A stretch of 64,000 nucleotides of DNA, taken from Pseudomonas sp. NC02. Its GTDB lineage: Bacteria; Pseudomonadota; Gammaproteobacteria; Pseudomonadales; Pseudomonadaceae. Location of the stretch: contig NZ_CP025624.1 of the NCBI RefSeq assembly GCF_002874965.1, forward strand, positions 1,550,001 through 1,614,000. Direction: 5' to 3'. Made by a program: the position numbers and the translations under genes. Of the stretch, positions 15,700-25,259 are shown in pieces (position 1 is the first letter of the stretch; each line of letters starts with the position of its first letter). Under the pieces are notes generated by a model. That model was given only the letters and a program-made list of their open reading frames with translations, did no database searches and was not told the origin of the DNA.

Positions 15700-16641
15700 T
15701 CAGCGCTGGATCTCGCGATCACGGTCCAGCTGGTAGGGCAGGTCGAGCAGCTGAAGGCCGGGGCCTTCCAGCGTGCCTACATGCACATCGCCACTCTCTG
15801 CTGCTTCGGCTTGCAGCACCGCTAGAAGTTCAATCGCCTGATCGGCACGGGCGGCAATCACCACCTCGCCGATGGCACTATTGTGATTCGGGGAGAACAG
15901 TGGGGTGCCGGGCTCAGGCAGCTCGCCGGCATTCAGGCTCAGGCGATACAGGCGACGCTTGAGTTTGCCCAAATACTGCATGCGCGCGACGATTTCCTGG
16001 CCGGTGTAGCAGCCTTTCTTGAAGCTGACGCCGCCGACGGCTTGCAGGTTGAGCATCTGCGGGATGAACAGTTCGCGGGTCTGGGGCATGACCTGGCCGA
16101 TACCGGCACGGATCTGGCCCAGCAGCCATTGGTTCAGTTCACCTTCGTTCAATTGTGCGGCGAGTTGGCTGTGCAGGGTTTGAGCTTGGGCGGCGGGGGC
16201 CCAGAGTTCGGCACGGCCCGGCGATACGCGGATGGCGATCAGGTCGTCGCTGCGCACCACGCTGTCGGTCTCGGCGGGTAGTTGGAGGCCGAGGCCGGCC
16301 AGTACCTGATCGGCATCCGACACACCGAAACGCGCCCAGGCAGCGCTTTCGTCGGTGAGTTTGGATTTGGAGAACACGGCGTACTTTTTCAGGTCCGCCA
16401 GTTGTGGCTCCAGCAGTTCGGTGGCCATGGCCAGCAACACGCCATCGCCTTGCAGCAGGATGCGGAAGCTCGACTGCATGCGCCCTTTCTGGGTGCAGCG
16501 CGCGCCCAGGCTGGCCTGGGTGTCACTCAGGTAGTTAAGGTTGCAGGTCAGTTGTCCCTGGAGGAACTTGGCAGCGTCGGAACCGCGGACGGCGAGAACG
16601 CCTTCGTGGGACAGGGGGCAGAAAAAAGCAGAGTCAGCCAT
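15700..16641 (-). CDS. ygfZ: Folate-binding iron-sulfur cluster maturation protein YgfZ
   Basis: A 313-residue GcvT-related protein that uses tetrahydrofolate to help repair or assemble some Fe-S clusters. The signature K-G-C-Y-T-G-Q-E is at residues 209-216, with the essential Cys211. The N-terminal LQGQLTCNLNYL segment also fits. It is divergent from sdhE-ygfX, a common arrangement in gammaproteobacteria. Confidence 0.95.
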   Translation of the reverse strand: MADSAFFCPLSHEGVLAVRGSDAAKFLQGQLTCNLNYLSDTQASLGARCTQKGRMQSSFRILLQGDGVLLAMATELLEPQLADLKKYAVFSKSKLTDESAAWARFGVSDADQVLAGLGLQLPAETDSVVRSDDLIAIRVSPGRAELWAPAAQAQTLHSQLAAQLNEGELNQWLLGQIRAGIGQVMPQTRELFIPQMLNLQAVGGVSFKKGCYTGQEIVARMQYLGKLKRRLYRLSLNAGELPEPGTPLFSPNHNSAIGEVVIAARADQAIELLAVLQAEAAESGDVHVGTLEGPGLQLLDLPYQLDRDREIQR

Positions 16642-16780
16642 GGGTCATCGCAGGTTAAAAAGTCATGAGTGCATCATAGAGGGGCGCCCGGCAAATGGAT
16701 AGTTTCCGTATGGCCGACCAAAGCCGACTGTTCCAGGCAGCTTCGGCCTGTATACTTGCGCTCTATTTGAGGAGCGCTCC

Positions 16781-17035
16781 ATGGTCGAAGATGTAGAACT
16801 CAATCGCCTCTACTGGCACAGCCGCCGCGGCATGCTTGAACTGGACGTGTTGCTGGTACCGTTCGTCAGGGAGGTCTATCCGCACCTCAACGACGTCGAC
16901 CGCGACTGCTACCGCAAGCTGCTGGAATGCGAGGATCAGGACATGTTCGGCTGGTTCATGGAACGCGCCGAATCGGAAGACCCGGAGCTGCAGCGCATGG
17001 TTCGGATGATTCTGGATCGTGTCCAGCCCAAGTAA
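16781..17035 (+). CDS. sdhE: Succinate dehydrogenase flavinylation factor SdhE
   Basis: An 84-residue protein that promotes covalent FAD attachment to SdhA. The conserved RRGMLELD motif (residues 15-22), followed by [13 protein letters not shown] and the acidic helix [11 protein letters not shown], is diagnostic. The ribosome-binding site TGAGGAG is 7 bases before the ATG, and TATACT at 16751-16756 is a probable -10 box. It overlaps ygfX by 17 bp. Confidence 0.96.
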   Translation: MVEDVELNRLYWHSRRGMLELDVLLVPFVREVYPHLNDVDRDCYRKLLECEDQDMFGWFMERAESEDPELQRMVRMILDRVQPK

Positions 17036-17471
17036 TACGTTCGAATGCCGCTGGCACGCCTCCGGGCAGCTGCTGGCGGCTTATCTTTTCGCCCAGGCGT
17101 TCGCACTGGGTGCGCTGTGGTTTCTCGATGTGTCCCCGTGGTTCGGAGCCTTTGGCGCCTTGTTGTGCCTGGCCCATGCCGGTTGGGTATTGCCGCGTCA
17201 TATCCTGCTGACTCACCGTTCGTCGATCCGTGGCCTGCGTCGCGACGAGGATGGCTGGCAGTTGTGGAGCGCCGCGCGTGGCTGGCACAGCGTGCAACTG
17301 CGCCCCGACAGCCTGGCGTTGCCGTTGATCGTGGTGCTGTGCTTTCGGGTGCAGGGTGACTGGCGGGTGCGTTCGATCTGCGTGCCACGGGATTCGCAGG
17401 CTACCGATGTGCATCGGCGCCTGCGGGTGCGCTTGAAGTTCAGCCGCCGTAGGTGGTTGGCACCAGAATAG
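17019..17471 (+). CDS. ygfX: YgfX-family membrane protein
   Basis: A 150-residue protein with two adjacent transmembrane segments (about 17-35 and 39-58) and a basic cytoplasmic tail ending RRRWLAPE. The overlap with sdhE and the topology match YgfX (CptA), which in enterobacteria is described both as an SdhE partner and as a toxin; neither role is proven here. Its last 32 bp overlap the end of convergent nadB. Confidence 0.82.
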   Translation: MSSPSNTFECRWHASGQLLAAYLFAQAFALGALWFLDVSPWFGAFGALLCLAHAGWVLPRHILLTHRSSIRGLRRDEDGWQLWSAARGWHSVQLRPDSLALPLIVVLCFRVQGDWRVRSICVPRDSQATDVHRRLRVRLKFSRRRWLAPE

Positions 17472-19056
17472 TGTCGCGTGCTTCGGGCAGCATTTGCGGG
17501 TAGTCGAGGGTGTAATGCAATCCCCGGCTTTCCTTGCGCTCCATGGCCGAGCGGATCATCAGTTCCGCCACCTGGGCCAGGTTGCGCAGCTCGATCAGGT
17601 CGCGGCTGACTTTATAGTTGCTGTAGAACTCGTCGATCTCATCCAGCAACAGTCGAACCCGGTGCTGCGCCCGCGCCAGGCGCTTGTTGGTGCGCACGAT
17701 GCCCACGTAGTCCCACATGAAGCGCCGCAACTCGTCCCAGTTGTGGGCGATGATCACGTCTTCGTCCGAATCGGTCACCTGGCTGGCGTCCCAGCGGGGC
17801 AGGGCGGCCGGCACCGGGATGCGCGGCAGCTGTTCAAGGATGTCGGCGGCGGCGGAGCGGGCGTACACGAAACACTCCAGCAACGAATTGCTGGCCATGC
17901 GGTTGGCGCCGTGCAGGCCGGTGAAGCTGGTTTCGCCAATGGCGTACAGGCCGGGCACGTCGGTGCGACCGTTCTGGTCGACCATCACGCCGCCGCAGGT
18001 GTAGTGCGCCGCCGGGACGACCGGGATCGGGCCCTTGGTGATGTCGATATTGAACGCCAGGCAGCGCTCGTAGACCGTCGGGAAATGGGTCTTGATGAAG
18101 GCTTCGGGCTTGTGGCTGATGTCCAGGTAGACGCAGTCGATGCCCAGGCGCTTCATTTCATGGTCAATGGCCCGGGCGACGATGTCCCGCGGGGCCAGTT
18201 CTGCTCGTGGGTCGAAGCGCTGCATGAAACGTTCGCCGTTGGGCAGCTTCAGGTGTGCGCCTTCGCCGCGCAGGGCTTCGGTGATCAGGAAGCTCTTGGC
18301 CTGCGGGTGATACAGGCAAGTGGGGTGGAACTGGTTGAATTCCAGGTTCGCCACCCGGCAGCCCGAACGCCAGGCCATGGCAATGCCGTCACCGCAGGCG
18401 CCGTCGGGGTTGCTGGTATAGAGGTAGACCTTCGCTGCGCCGCCCGAGGCGAGAATGGTGAAGCGCGCGCCGTAGGTGTCGACTTCGCCGCTGGCCCGGT
18501 TGAGCACGTAGGCGCCGAGGCAGCGTTCGCCCGGCAGGCCAAGGCGCTTTTCGGTGATCAGGTCGACGGCGACCCGCTGTTCCAGCAGTTCGATATTGGG
18601 GCGTTGCCGGGCCTGGGCGAGCAGGGTCTTGAAGATCGCGGCGCCGGTGGCGTCGGCGGCATGGATGATCCGCCGATGGCTGTGGCCGCCTTCGCGGGTC
18701 AGGTGGAACTCGAAGCCGCCGTCGTCGGTGCCGGAATGTTCGTCGCGGGTGAAGGGCACGCCCTGGTCGATCAGCCACTGGATGGCTTCGCGGCTATGCT
18801 CGACGGTGAAGCGCACCGCTTCTTCATTGCACAGGCCGCCGCCGGCATTCAGGGTGTCTTCGACGTGGGATTGCACCGTGTCGGTGTCATCGAGCACCGC
18901 GGCGACACCGCCCTGGGCCCAGAACGTCGAGCCATTGGCGAGGTCGCCCTTGCTCAGTACGGCTATGCGCAGGTGGCCCGGCAGGGTCAGTGCAAGGCTC
19001 AAGCCCGCAGCGCCGCTGCCAATCACCAGGACATCGTGTTGAAACTGTTGGCTCAT
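17440..19056 (-). CDS. nadB: L-aspartate oxidase
   Basis: A 538-residue FAD enzyme that oxidises L-aspartate to iminoaspartate, the first step of de novo NAD synthesis. The dinucleotide motif [13 protein letters not shown] is at residues 11-23; [27 protein letters not shown] and [10 protein letters not shown] are the family active-site blocks, and [16 protein letters not shown] follows. The ATG at 19056 is chosen because the Rossmann motif then starts 10 residues in; upstream codons are not family-like. It is divergent from algU across a 468-bp gap. Confidence 0.96.
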   Translation of the reverse strand: MSQQFQHDVLVIGSGAAGLSLALTLPGHLRIAVLSKGDLANGSTFWAQGGVAAVLDDTDTVQSHVEDTLNAGGGLCNEEAVRFTVEHSREAIQWLIDQGVPFTRDEHSGTDDGGFEFHLTREGGHSHRRIIHAADATGAAIFKTLLAQARQRPNIELLEQRVAVDLITEKRLGLPGERCLGAYVLNRASGEVDTYGARFTILASGGAAKVYLYTSNPDGACGDGIAMAWRSGCRVANLEFNQFHPTCLYHPQAKSFLITEALRGEGAHLKLPNGERFMQRFDPRAELAPRDIVARAIDHEMKRLGIDCVYLDISHKPEAFIKTHFPTVYERCLAFNIDITKGPIPVVPAAHYTCGGVMVDQNGRTDVPGLYAIGETSFTGLHGANRMASNSLLECFVYARSAAADILEQLPRIPVPAALPRWDASQVTDSDEDVIIAHNWDELRRFMWDYVGIVRTNKRLARAQHRVRLLLDEIDEFYSNYKVSRDLIELRNLAQVAELMIRSAMERKESRGLHYTLDYPQMLPEARDTILVPTTYGG

Positions 19057-19246
19057 TTGAAGGATTCCGCAAAAAGCGATCCGTAGGGGGGCGCAAACAG
19101 GACGCCTGGATCGGCGAATCAAAGGGTGACACGGCCCACTAGTATATAGAGGGGGGGAGCGGCACAATAGCCGGGCATTCGTGGCATTGTGAGACTACGG
19201 GCAACGAACTGCACGGCTTTCATGAAACGGACAGCGATTGGGATGG

Positions 19247-19274
19247 GAACTTTTTGCATAGGCCCCGACTCAAT
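19247..19274 (+). promoter_or_regulatory. Predicted distal AlgU-type promoter of algU
   Basis: GAACTT (19247-19252), 17 bases, TCAAT (19270-19274), close to the AlgU/RpoE consensus GAACTT-N16/17-TCNAA. It lies about 250 bp before algU, consistent with the known multi-promoter autoregulation of algU. In the rest of 19057-19524 no gene is seen. Confidence 0.55.
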
Positions 19275-19438
19275 AGCAGGATGCCCGAAAGCTGGGAACA
19301 CGCTGGATTTGCTGAGCCGCGTCTGTGTCAGGCGCGTCAGGAAACTGGCGACAGATTATTCGCGCAGCCGGCATTGCCCGCGCTGCGTTTTTCGTGTGTG
19401 CCAAATCAGTGCGCGCCGGAAACTTGCTTGGAGGGGGA

Positions 19439-19465
19439 GAACTTTTGCGAAAAGTCCGAGTCTAT
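19439..19465 (+). promoter_or_regulatory. Predicted proximal AlgU-type promoter of algU
   Basis: GAACTT (19439-19444), 16 bases, TCTAT (19461-19465). The -35 is perfect; the -10 is weaker. It is about 60 bp before the algU start, so a second autoregulated transcript is plausible. Confidence 0.45.
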
Positions 19466-19524
19466 GTTTGCAAGCCTGATCGATTAGTTATGCAAGCCTC
19501 CTTCAAGTACAACGAGGAGTGTTC

Positions 19525-20106
19525 ATGCTAACCCAGGAAGAGGATCAGCAGCTGGTCGAGCGCGTTCAACGCGGCGACAAGCGGGCATTTGATCTGCTAG
19601 TGCTGAAATACCAGCACAAAATTCTCGGGTTGATCGTGCGGTTTGTGCACGACACCCATGAAGCGCAGGACGTTGCACAGGAAGCCTTTATCAAGGCGTA
19701 CCGTGCACTCGGTAATTTCCGCGGTGACAGTGCGTTTTACACGTGGCTGTATCGCATCGCCATTAACACGGCGAAGAACTATCTGGTTTCTCGCGGTCGC
19801 CGCCCGCCGGATAGTGATGTTAGTTCGGAAGATGCTGAATTTTATGATGGTGATCACGGCCTCAAGGATCTCGAGTCGCCGGAGCGTGCATTGCTGCGCG
19901 ACGAGATCGAAGGAACCGTCCATCGCACTATTCAACAACTGCCAGAAGATTTGCGTACGGCGTTAACTTTACGTGAATTCGATGGTCTGAGTTACGAAGA
20001 CATTGCGAGCGTCATGCAATGTCCGGTGGGTACCGTACGCTCCCGGATCTTCCGGGCTCGGGAAGCCATCGATAAAGCCCTGCAGCCGTTGTTGCAGGAA
20101 AACTGA
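19525..20106 (+). CDS. algU: ECF sigma factor AlgU (AlgT/RpoE/sigma-22)
   Basis: A 193-residue extracytoplasmic-function sigma factor governing envelope stress and alginate genes. The ATG at 19525 follows GAGGAG at 7 bases. Region 2 (VHDTHEAQDVAQEAFIKAYR, FYTWLYRIAINTAKNYL) and region 4 (LREFDGLSYEDIASVMQCPV) are intact. It is the first gene of algU-mucA-mucB-mucD and is held inactive by MucA. Confidence 0.98.
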   Translation: MLTQEEDQQLVERVQRGDKRAFDLLVLKYQHKILGLIVRFVHDTHEAQDVAQEAFIKAYRALGNFRGDSAFYTWLYRIAINTAKNYLVSRGRRPPDSDVSSEDAEFYDGDHGLKDLESPERALLRDEIEGTVHRTIQQLPEDLRTALTLREFDGLSYEDIASVMQCPVGTVRSRIFRAREAIDKALQPLLQEN

Positions 20107-20137
20107 GACAGCGGCGACAGCCAAGAGAGGAACCGCC

Positions 20138-20725
20138 ATGAGTCGTGATGCCCTGCAGGAATCGCTGTCCGCAGTGATGGATAACGAAGCGGATGAACTG
20201 GAACTTCGTCGAGTGCTTAATGCATTTGATGATGCCGAAACCCGTGATACCTGGTCTCGTTACCAAGTCGCTCGGGCGGTGATGCACAAGGATCTTCTAA
20301 TCCCTCGTCTGGATATTGCTGCGGCCGTTTCTGCTGCACTGGCTGATGAAGCCGTTCCGGCAAAAGCTGCTCGCGGTCCTTGGCGTAGCCTGGGCCGTCT
20401 GGCAGTCGCTGCTTCGGTGACCGTCGCTGTATTGGCAGGTGTTCGCCTGTACAACCAGGACGAAATCGCCGGTGCCGAACTGGCCCAGCAGACCCAGCAA
20501 CCGGTCATGGCCGGCCCGCAGGTCAAGGGTCCAGCCGTACTGGCCGGCTACAAGGAAAGCTCCGATACCACCGGGCCTATGGCCAACGGTGTACTTCAAG
20601 GGCAATCCGGCTGGCAGGATCAGCGTCTTCCAGGCTACCTGCGCCAACACGCACAGGAATCGGCTTTGAAAGGCACTGAAAGCGCTCTGCCTTACGCCCG
20701 CGCTGCAAGCCTGGAAAACCGCTAG
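20138..20725 (+). CDS. mucA: Anti-sigma factor MucA
   Basis: A 195-residue inner-membrane anti-sigma factor. The N-terminal RseA-like domain (MSRDALQESLSAVMDNEADE...) binds AlgU, a single transmembrane helix lies near residues 84-103, and the C-terminal periplasmic part is bound by MucB and cut during stress. The frame is intact, so this is a wild-type rather than a mucoid allele as far as coding is concerned. The start has GAGAGGAA upstream, 31 bp after algU. Confidence 0.97.
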   Translation: MSRDALQESLSAVMDNEADELELRRVLNAFDDAETRDTWSRYQVARAVMHKDLLIPRLDIAAAVSAALADEAVPAKAARGPWRSLGRLAVAASVTVAVLAGVRLYNQDEIAGAELAQQTQQPVMAGPQVKGPAVLAGYKESSDTTGPMANGVLQGQSGWQDQRLPGYLRQHAQESALKGTESALPYARAASLENR

Positions 20726-20741
20726 TCCGCCAAGGAGCTTT

Positions 20742-21698
20742 ATGCGCGCCATACCGCTCCTTGCGCTTTTGCTCAGTGGCTGGTTTGCAGTCCCCGTCCA
20801 TGCCGATGAAGCCCAAGACTGGCTGACGCGTCTTGGGCGGGCGGAGCAGCAGCAAAGCTTTCAGGGCACCTTCATCTACGAGCGTAACGGTAGTTTTTCT
20901 ACCCATGACATCTGGCATCGTGTCCAGAATGGTCAGGTCCGTGAGCGGCTTTTGCAGCTCGATGGTTCTGCCCAGGAAGTCCTGCGCGTCGATGGCCGTA
21001 CCCAATGCGTGAGCGGCACGCTGGTTGCCGGGCTTGGGGGCTCCCCCAATACCTCTGCGCGTACCCTTGATCCGCAAAAACTCAAAGCGTTCTACGATCT
21101 TGCCGTCATCGGCAAATCGCGCGTGGCCGGTCGGAATGCGGTGATCGTTTCCGTGACCCCCCGCGATCAATACCGTTATGGTTTTGAGCTGCATCTGGAT
21201 CGTGAAACTGCGCTGCCATTGAAGTCATTGTTGCTTAACGACCAGGGCCAGTTGCTGGAGCGTTTCCAGTTCACCCAGCTCAATACATCGGTGCCTGACG
21301 ATCGTGATTTGCAGCCCAGTGGCGAATGCACGCCGGTGGCGGTGACCAACGCCAAGGCCCCGGAGGTCGAGATCCCTCAGGATTGGCGCCTCGACTGGTT
21401 GCCACCAGGCTTTCAGCTGGTCAACAGCAGTGCCCATAAAGACTCCCACACCAAGGTAACCGTCAGCAGTCTGATGTATGACGATGGTCTGGCGCGTTTT
21501 TCGGTATTCCTGGAGCCGCTTAACGGTGCGACCGTAAACGAGACCCGCACCCAGTTGGGCCCGACAGTCGCCGTTTCACGGCGGTTGAATACCCTGGAAG
21601 GCGAGGTGATGGTGACCGTCGTCGGCGAGATCCCGATTGGCACCGCCGAGCGAATAGCGCTGTCACTACGCAGTGGCACCGTGCCCGCCAAGCCTTGA
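20742..21698 (+). CDS. mucB: Periplasmic sigma-factor regulatory protein MucB (RseB)
   Basis: A 318-residue periplasmic protein with a signal peptide (MRAIPLLALLLSGWFAVPVHA, cut before DEAQDW). The LolA-like N-terminal domain includes FQGTFIYERNGSFSTHDIWH. It shields the MucA periplasmic domain from AlgW cleavage until lipid signals release it. It starts 16 bp after mucA. Confidence 0.96.
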   Translation: MRAIPLLALLLSGWFAVPVHADEAQDWLTRLGRAEQQQSFQGTFIYERNGSFSTHDIWHRVQNGQVRERLLQLDGSAQEVLRVDGRTQCVSGTLVAGLGGSPNTSARTLDPQKLKAFYDLAVIGKSRVAGRNAVIVSVTPRDQYRYGFELHLDRETALPLKSLLLNDQGQLLERFQFTQLNTSVPDDRDLQPSGECTPVAVTNAKAPEVEIPQDWRLDWLPPGFQLVNSSAHKDSHTKVTVSSLMYDDGLARFSVFLEPLNGATVNETRTQLGPTVAVSRRLNTLEGEVMVTVVGEIPIGTAERIALSLRSGTVPAKP

Positions 21699-21943
21699 GT
21701 TGTTAATCCTATGTTCATCCTGATATTTCAATGTTGCGCAGGAGATAGTCGATGCCTGCCTCTGCCGAGAGACATGAAATGTCTGGATCATTTTTTTCAC
21801 TTGCTAATATTCCCTATGTTTTTTATAGGTCAGGGCTTAACGGCCCTGGCCTTGTTTTGTTCGCGGAACAAAAATGTCGGTCGCAGTTTTTCGGCGTTTA
21901 TTGAACCCTGTCGCTCAACCCTGCTCGTCGTAACGGGAGCTGT

Positions 21944-23383
21944 ATGTCGATACCACGTTTGAAGTCTTACCTATCCATAGTCGCCACGGTGCTGGTGCTG
22001 GGTCAGGCCGTTACCGCGCAAGCGGCCGAGCTGCCTGACTTCACCCAACTGGTGGAGCAGGCGTCGCCTGCCGTGGTGAACATCAGTACTACGCAGAAGC
22101 TGCCGGATCGTAAGGTCTCCAACCAGCAGATGCCCGACCTGGAAGGCCTGCCGCCGATGCTGCGGGAGTTCTTCGAACGCGGCATGCCCCAGCCGCGCAC
22201 GCCGCGTGGCGGTGGTGGCGGCCAGCGTGAGGCCCAGTCCCTGGGCTCGGGCTTCATCATCTCGCCTGACGGCTACATCCTTACCAACAACCACGTGATT
22301 GCCGACGCCGACGAGATCCTGGTGCGCCTGGCGGACCGCAGTGAGCTGAAAGCCAAGCTGGTGGGCACCGACCCACGTTCCGACGTTGCCCTGCTGAAAA
22401 TCGAAGGCAAGGACCTGCCGGTGCTGAAACTGGGCAAATCCCAGGACCTGAAAGCCGGCCAATGGGTCGTCGCCATCGGTTCGCCGTTTGGTTTTGACCA
22501 TACTGTGACCCAGGGTATCGTCAGCGCCATCGGTCGCAGCCTGCCGAACGAAAACTACGTGCCGTTCATCCAGACCGACGTGCCGATCAACCCGGGCAAC
22601 TCCGGCGGTCCGTTGTTCAACCTGGCGGGTGAAGTCGTTGGCATCAACTCGCAGATCTACACCCGCTCCGGTGGTTTCATGGGCGTTTCGTTCGCGATTC
22701 CGATCGATGTGGCCATGGACGTTTCGAACCAGCTGAAAACTGGTGGCAAAGTCAGCCGCGGCTGGCTGGGCGTGGTGATCCAGGAAGTGAACAAGGACCT
22801 GGCTGAATCCTTCGGTCTCGACAAGCCGGCCGGTGCCCTGGTCGCGCAGATCCAGGACGATGGCCCTGCTGCCAAAGGTGGCCTGCAAGTCGGTGACGTG
22901 ATCCTGAGCATGAACGGCCAGCCGATCGTCATGTCTGCGGACTTGCCACACCTGGTGGGCGCGCTCAAGGCCGGCAGCAAGGCCAAGCTGGAAGTGATTC
23001 GTGACGGCAAGCGCCAGAACGTCGAACTGACCGTCGGTGCGATCCCGGAAGAAGGCGCGGCGCTGGATGCGCTGGGCAACAGCAAGCCAGGTGCCGAGCG
23101 CAGCAGCAATCGCCTGGGCATTGCTGTAGTCGAGTTGACCGACGAACAGAAAAAGAGCTTCGACCTCAAGAGCGGTGTAGTGATCAAGGAAGTCCAGGAC
23201 GGTCCTGCCTCCCTGATCGGCCTGCAACCAGGTGATGTCATCACCCACCTGAACAACCAGGCTATCAACTCCACCAAAGAGTTCACCGACATCGCCAAGG
23301 CGCTGCCGAAGAACCGTTCGGTGTCGATGCGCGTCCTGCGTCAGGGGCGTGCCAGCTTCATTACCTTCAAACTGGCCGAGTAA
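21944..23383 (+). CDS. mucD: Periplasmic serine protease MucD (DegP/HtrA family)
   Basis: A 479-residue HtrA protease with a signal peptide (cleavage near AQAAELPD). The catalytic triad is His117 (TNNHVIA), Asp147 (RSDVALL) and Ser220 (NPGNSGGPLFN), followed by two PDZ domains (about 265-350 and 385-470). It degrades misfolded envelope proteins and restrains AlgU signalling. GGGAG precedes the ATG. The 245 bp between mucB and mucD hold no mucC gene. Confidence 0.97.
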   Translation: MSIPRLKSYLSIVATVLVLGQAVTAQAAELPDFTQLVEQASPAVVNISTTQKLPDRKVSNQQMPDLEGLPPMLREFFERGMPQPRTPRGGGGGQREAQSLGSGFIISPDGYILTNNHVIADADEILVRLADRSELKAKLVGTDPRSDVALLKIEGKDLPVLKLGKSQDLKAGQWVVAIGSPFGFDHTVTQGIVSAIGRSLPNENYVPFIQTDVPINPGNSGGPLFNLAGEVVGINSQIYTRSGGFMGVSFAIPIDVAMDVSNQLKTGGKVSRGWLGVVIQEVNKDLAESFGLDKPAGALVAQIQDDGPAAKGGLQVGDVILSMNGQPIVMSADLPHLVGALKAGSKAKLEVIRDGKRQNVELTVGAIPEEGAALDALGNSKPGAERSSNRLGIAVVELTDEQKKSFDLKSGVVIKEVQDGPASLIGLQPGDVITHLNNQAINSTKEFTDIAKALPKNRSVSMRVLRQGRASFITFKLAE

Positions 23384-23397
23384 TCCGCTAGTCCAAT

Positions 23398-23437
23398 AAA
23401 AAGCCCCGCTCTCGATGTTCGAGAGCGGGGCTTTTTT
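23398..23437. terminator. Strong bidirectional terminator between mucD and the BepA-like gene
   Basis: AAAGCCCCGCTCTCGA-TGT-TCGAGAGCGGGGCTTT flanked by A and T runs; a 13-bp GC-rich stem with a T tail on both strands. It serves the convergent mucD and 23451-24884 genes. Confidence 0.95.
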
Positions 23438-23450
23438 GTGGCTGAAAGGT

Positions 23451-24884
23451 TTAGCCCATCATGTCTTTGACCATGCGTTCCTGGTCGATCAGTTCACGCT
23501 GGCGTGCGTCGATACGTGACGAAAGCGGGAAGTTGCTGCCGGCGCGACGCTTGGCGAAATCCAATTGCTGGATGGCCTGCTTGAAATCTCCCACCAGCGC
23601 GAAGTACTCGGCCCGGGCCTGATGCAGGCCGATGATATTGCCCGACAAGCCACGGGTTTCCGCAACCTGGTACCAGACGTCCGGATCGTCCGGGCGAGAC
23701 TTCAACAATCCTTCCAGGGCTTTTTCCGCGTCAGCGTTGCGGTTCTGCTTGAGCAGCAGATCCACACGAACCTGGTTCAGCGGATAGTTGCCTGGATATT
23801 GCGTCAACATTCGGTCCGTACGCTGCTGGGCATCCGGCAGGCGATTGTTGGTCATGTCCAGCTCGATCTGCGCCAGGTTGTAGGTGATGTCGTTGGGCGC
23901 CTTGGCCAGCAGCGGCTTGAGGTTTTCCCGGGCCAGGTTGAACTGGGCACCCTTGATCTGAGCGATGGCGAGGCCATAACGCGCGATATCGTTCTTCGGA
24001 TTTTCATCCAGCTGGGCCTGGAAACGTTTGGCGGCCAGCCCCGGGGTGTCTTCGTAATACAGTTGCACTCGAGCACGGATCAGTTGATAGCGCAGGCTGT
24101 CCTCAATGCCACCCAGCTTGGCTTGCTCCGCACGGTTGCGGGTGTCGGCGATCCGCGATTCGGTTACCGGGTGAGTCAGCAGGAATTCAGGCGGCTTGGC
24201 ATCGAAACGGTACTGGCGCATCAAGCGCTCGAACATGGTTGGCATGGACCGTGGGTCGTAGCCGGCTTTCTCCAGGTTGAGAATGCCGATGCGGTCAGCC
24301 TCTTGCTCGTTTTGCCGGGAAAAGCGCCGTTGCTCCTGGATCGCGGCGGCCTGGCTGCCGGCGATCGCGGCAATGCCCGCATCGCCTGCGCCAGCGGCGG
24401 CAGCGATGATGCCGCCGAGCAGCGCAGCCATCATCGGGATCTGCATGCGCTGCTGTGCTTCCACGCCTCGTGCGAAGTGACGCTGGGACAAGTGAGCCAG
24501 TTCGTGGGCCAGTACCGAGGCATATTCGCCTTCGGTCTGGGCGTTGAGGAACAGGCCGCCGTTGACCCCGACGATGCCGCCCGGTGCGGCAAAGGCGTTC
24601 AACTGCGGGCTGTTGATCAGAATGAATTCCAGGCGCCGGTCATTGACCTGGCTGGTTTCCACCAGCTTATAAACGCTGGATTCGACGTAATCCTTGAGCT
24701 GAGGGTCGTTGAGTTGCGAGACCTGGCCACGCAGGTAGGCCAGCCATGCCCGACCCAGATCGTATTCCTGTTTTGGCGAGACAATGGCAGAACTGGCGTC
24801 GCCAAGTGACGGCAGGTCGTCGGCGAAGCCTGGAGAGGCAAGCAGGCAAGCCAGCGTCAGCAGGGTAGGGCGCAAAAAAGTCAT
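23451..24884 (-). CDS. M48 metalloprotease with TPR domain, BepA/YfgC-like outer-membrane assembly protease
   Basis: A 477-residue periplasmic protease. Signal peptide MTFLRPTLLTLACLLASPGF, cleavage near FADD. The zinc motif HELAH is at residues 127-131 with a downstream Glu in QNEQEADRIG. The C-terminal half (about 240-470) is TPR-like. This is the BepA architecture, which degrades stalled LptD and BAM substrates. The ATG at 24884 is preferred to the one two codons upstream because of AAAGG spacing. It is divergent from tusA. Confidence 0.88.
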   Translation of the reverse strand: MTFLRPTLLTLACLLASPGFADDLPSLGDASSAIVSPKQEYDLGRAWLAYLRGQVSQLNDPQLKDYVESSVYKLVETSQVNDRRLEFILINSPQLNAFAAPGGIVGVNGGLFLNAQTEGEYASVLAHELAHLSQRHFARGVEAQQRMQIPMMAALLGGIIAAAAGAGDAGIAAIAGSQAAAIQEQRRFSRQNEQEADRIGILNLEKAGYDPRSMPTMFERLMRQYRFDAKPPEFLLTHPVTESRIADTRNRAEQAKLGGIEDSLRYQLIRARVQLYYEDTPGLAAKRFQAQLDENPKNDIARYGLAIAQIKGAQFNLARENLKPLLAKAPNDITYNLAQIELDMTNNRLPDAQQRTDRMLTQYPGNYPLNQVRVDLLLKQNRNADAEKALEGLLKSRPDDPDVWYQVAETRGLSGNIIGLHQARAEYFALVGDFKQAIQQLDFAKRRAGSNFPLSSRIDARQRELIDQERMVKDMMG

Positions 24885-24979
24885 GCACAAAGCCTTTCGA
24901 CAAAGAGCTTACTGTAGCCGGACACTGAGCTTCGGACCAGATATTCTAAGCGCCCTCGACGCCCACCCGGAGTTAGACC

Positions 24980-25219
24980 ATGACCGACGCTGTAGCCTTC
25001 GATGCCGAACTGGATGCCAGTGGCCTTAACTGCCCGCTGCCCTTGCTCAAGGCCAAGCTGGAGCTCAATCGGCTGGCCAGCGGCGCGGTGCTCAAGGTGA
25101 TCGCCACGGACGCTGGCTCCCAGCGGGACTTTCGTACGTTTGCCAAGCTGGCCGGCCACACCCTGCTGCATGAAGAAGACGAAGCGGGCGTCTATCGTTA
25201 CTGGTTGCGCAAGGCCTGA
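24980..25219 (+). CDS. TusA/SirA-family sulfur carrier protein
   Basis: A 79-residue protein with the family CPxP motif (LNCPLPLLKAK, Cys18) that carries persulfide sulfur for tRNA thiolation and other pathways. The GGAG at 24969-24972 is well placed. It is followed 40 bp later by the AI-2E-family transporter gene. Whether it is the TusA of tRNA modification or a paralogue cannot be told from sequence. Confidence 0.88.
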   Translation: MTDAVAFDAELDASGLNCPLPLLKAKLELNRLASGAVLKVIATDAGSQRDFRTFAKLAGHTLLHEEDEAGVYRYWLRKA

Positions 25220-25259
25220 ATCGCTTGAATATGCTGTCCTTATCGCCTGAGGTTTATTG

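Noticed and set aside
21711..21962. Plus-strand frame between mucB and mucD as a possible mucC
   Set aside because: The translation starts with a Cys-rich, poorly codon-biased sequence, lacks MucC similarity and overlaps the start of mucD.
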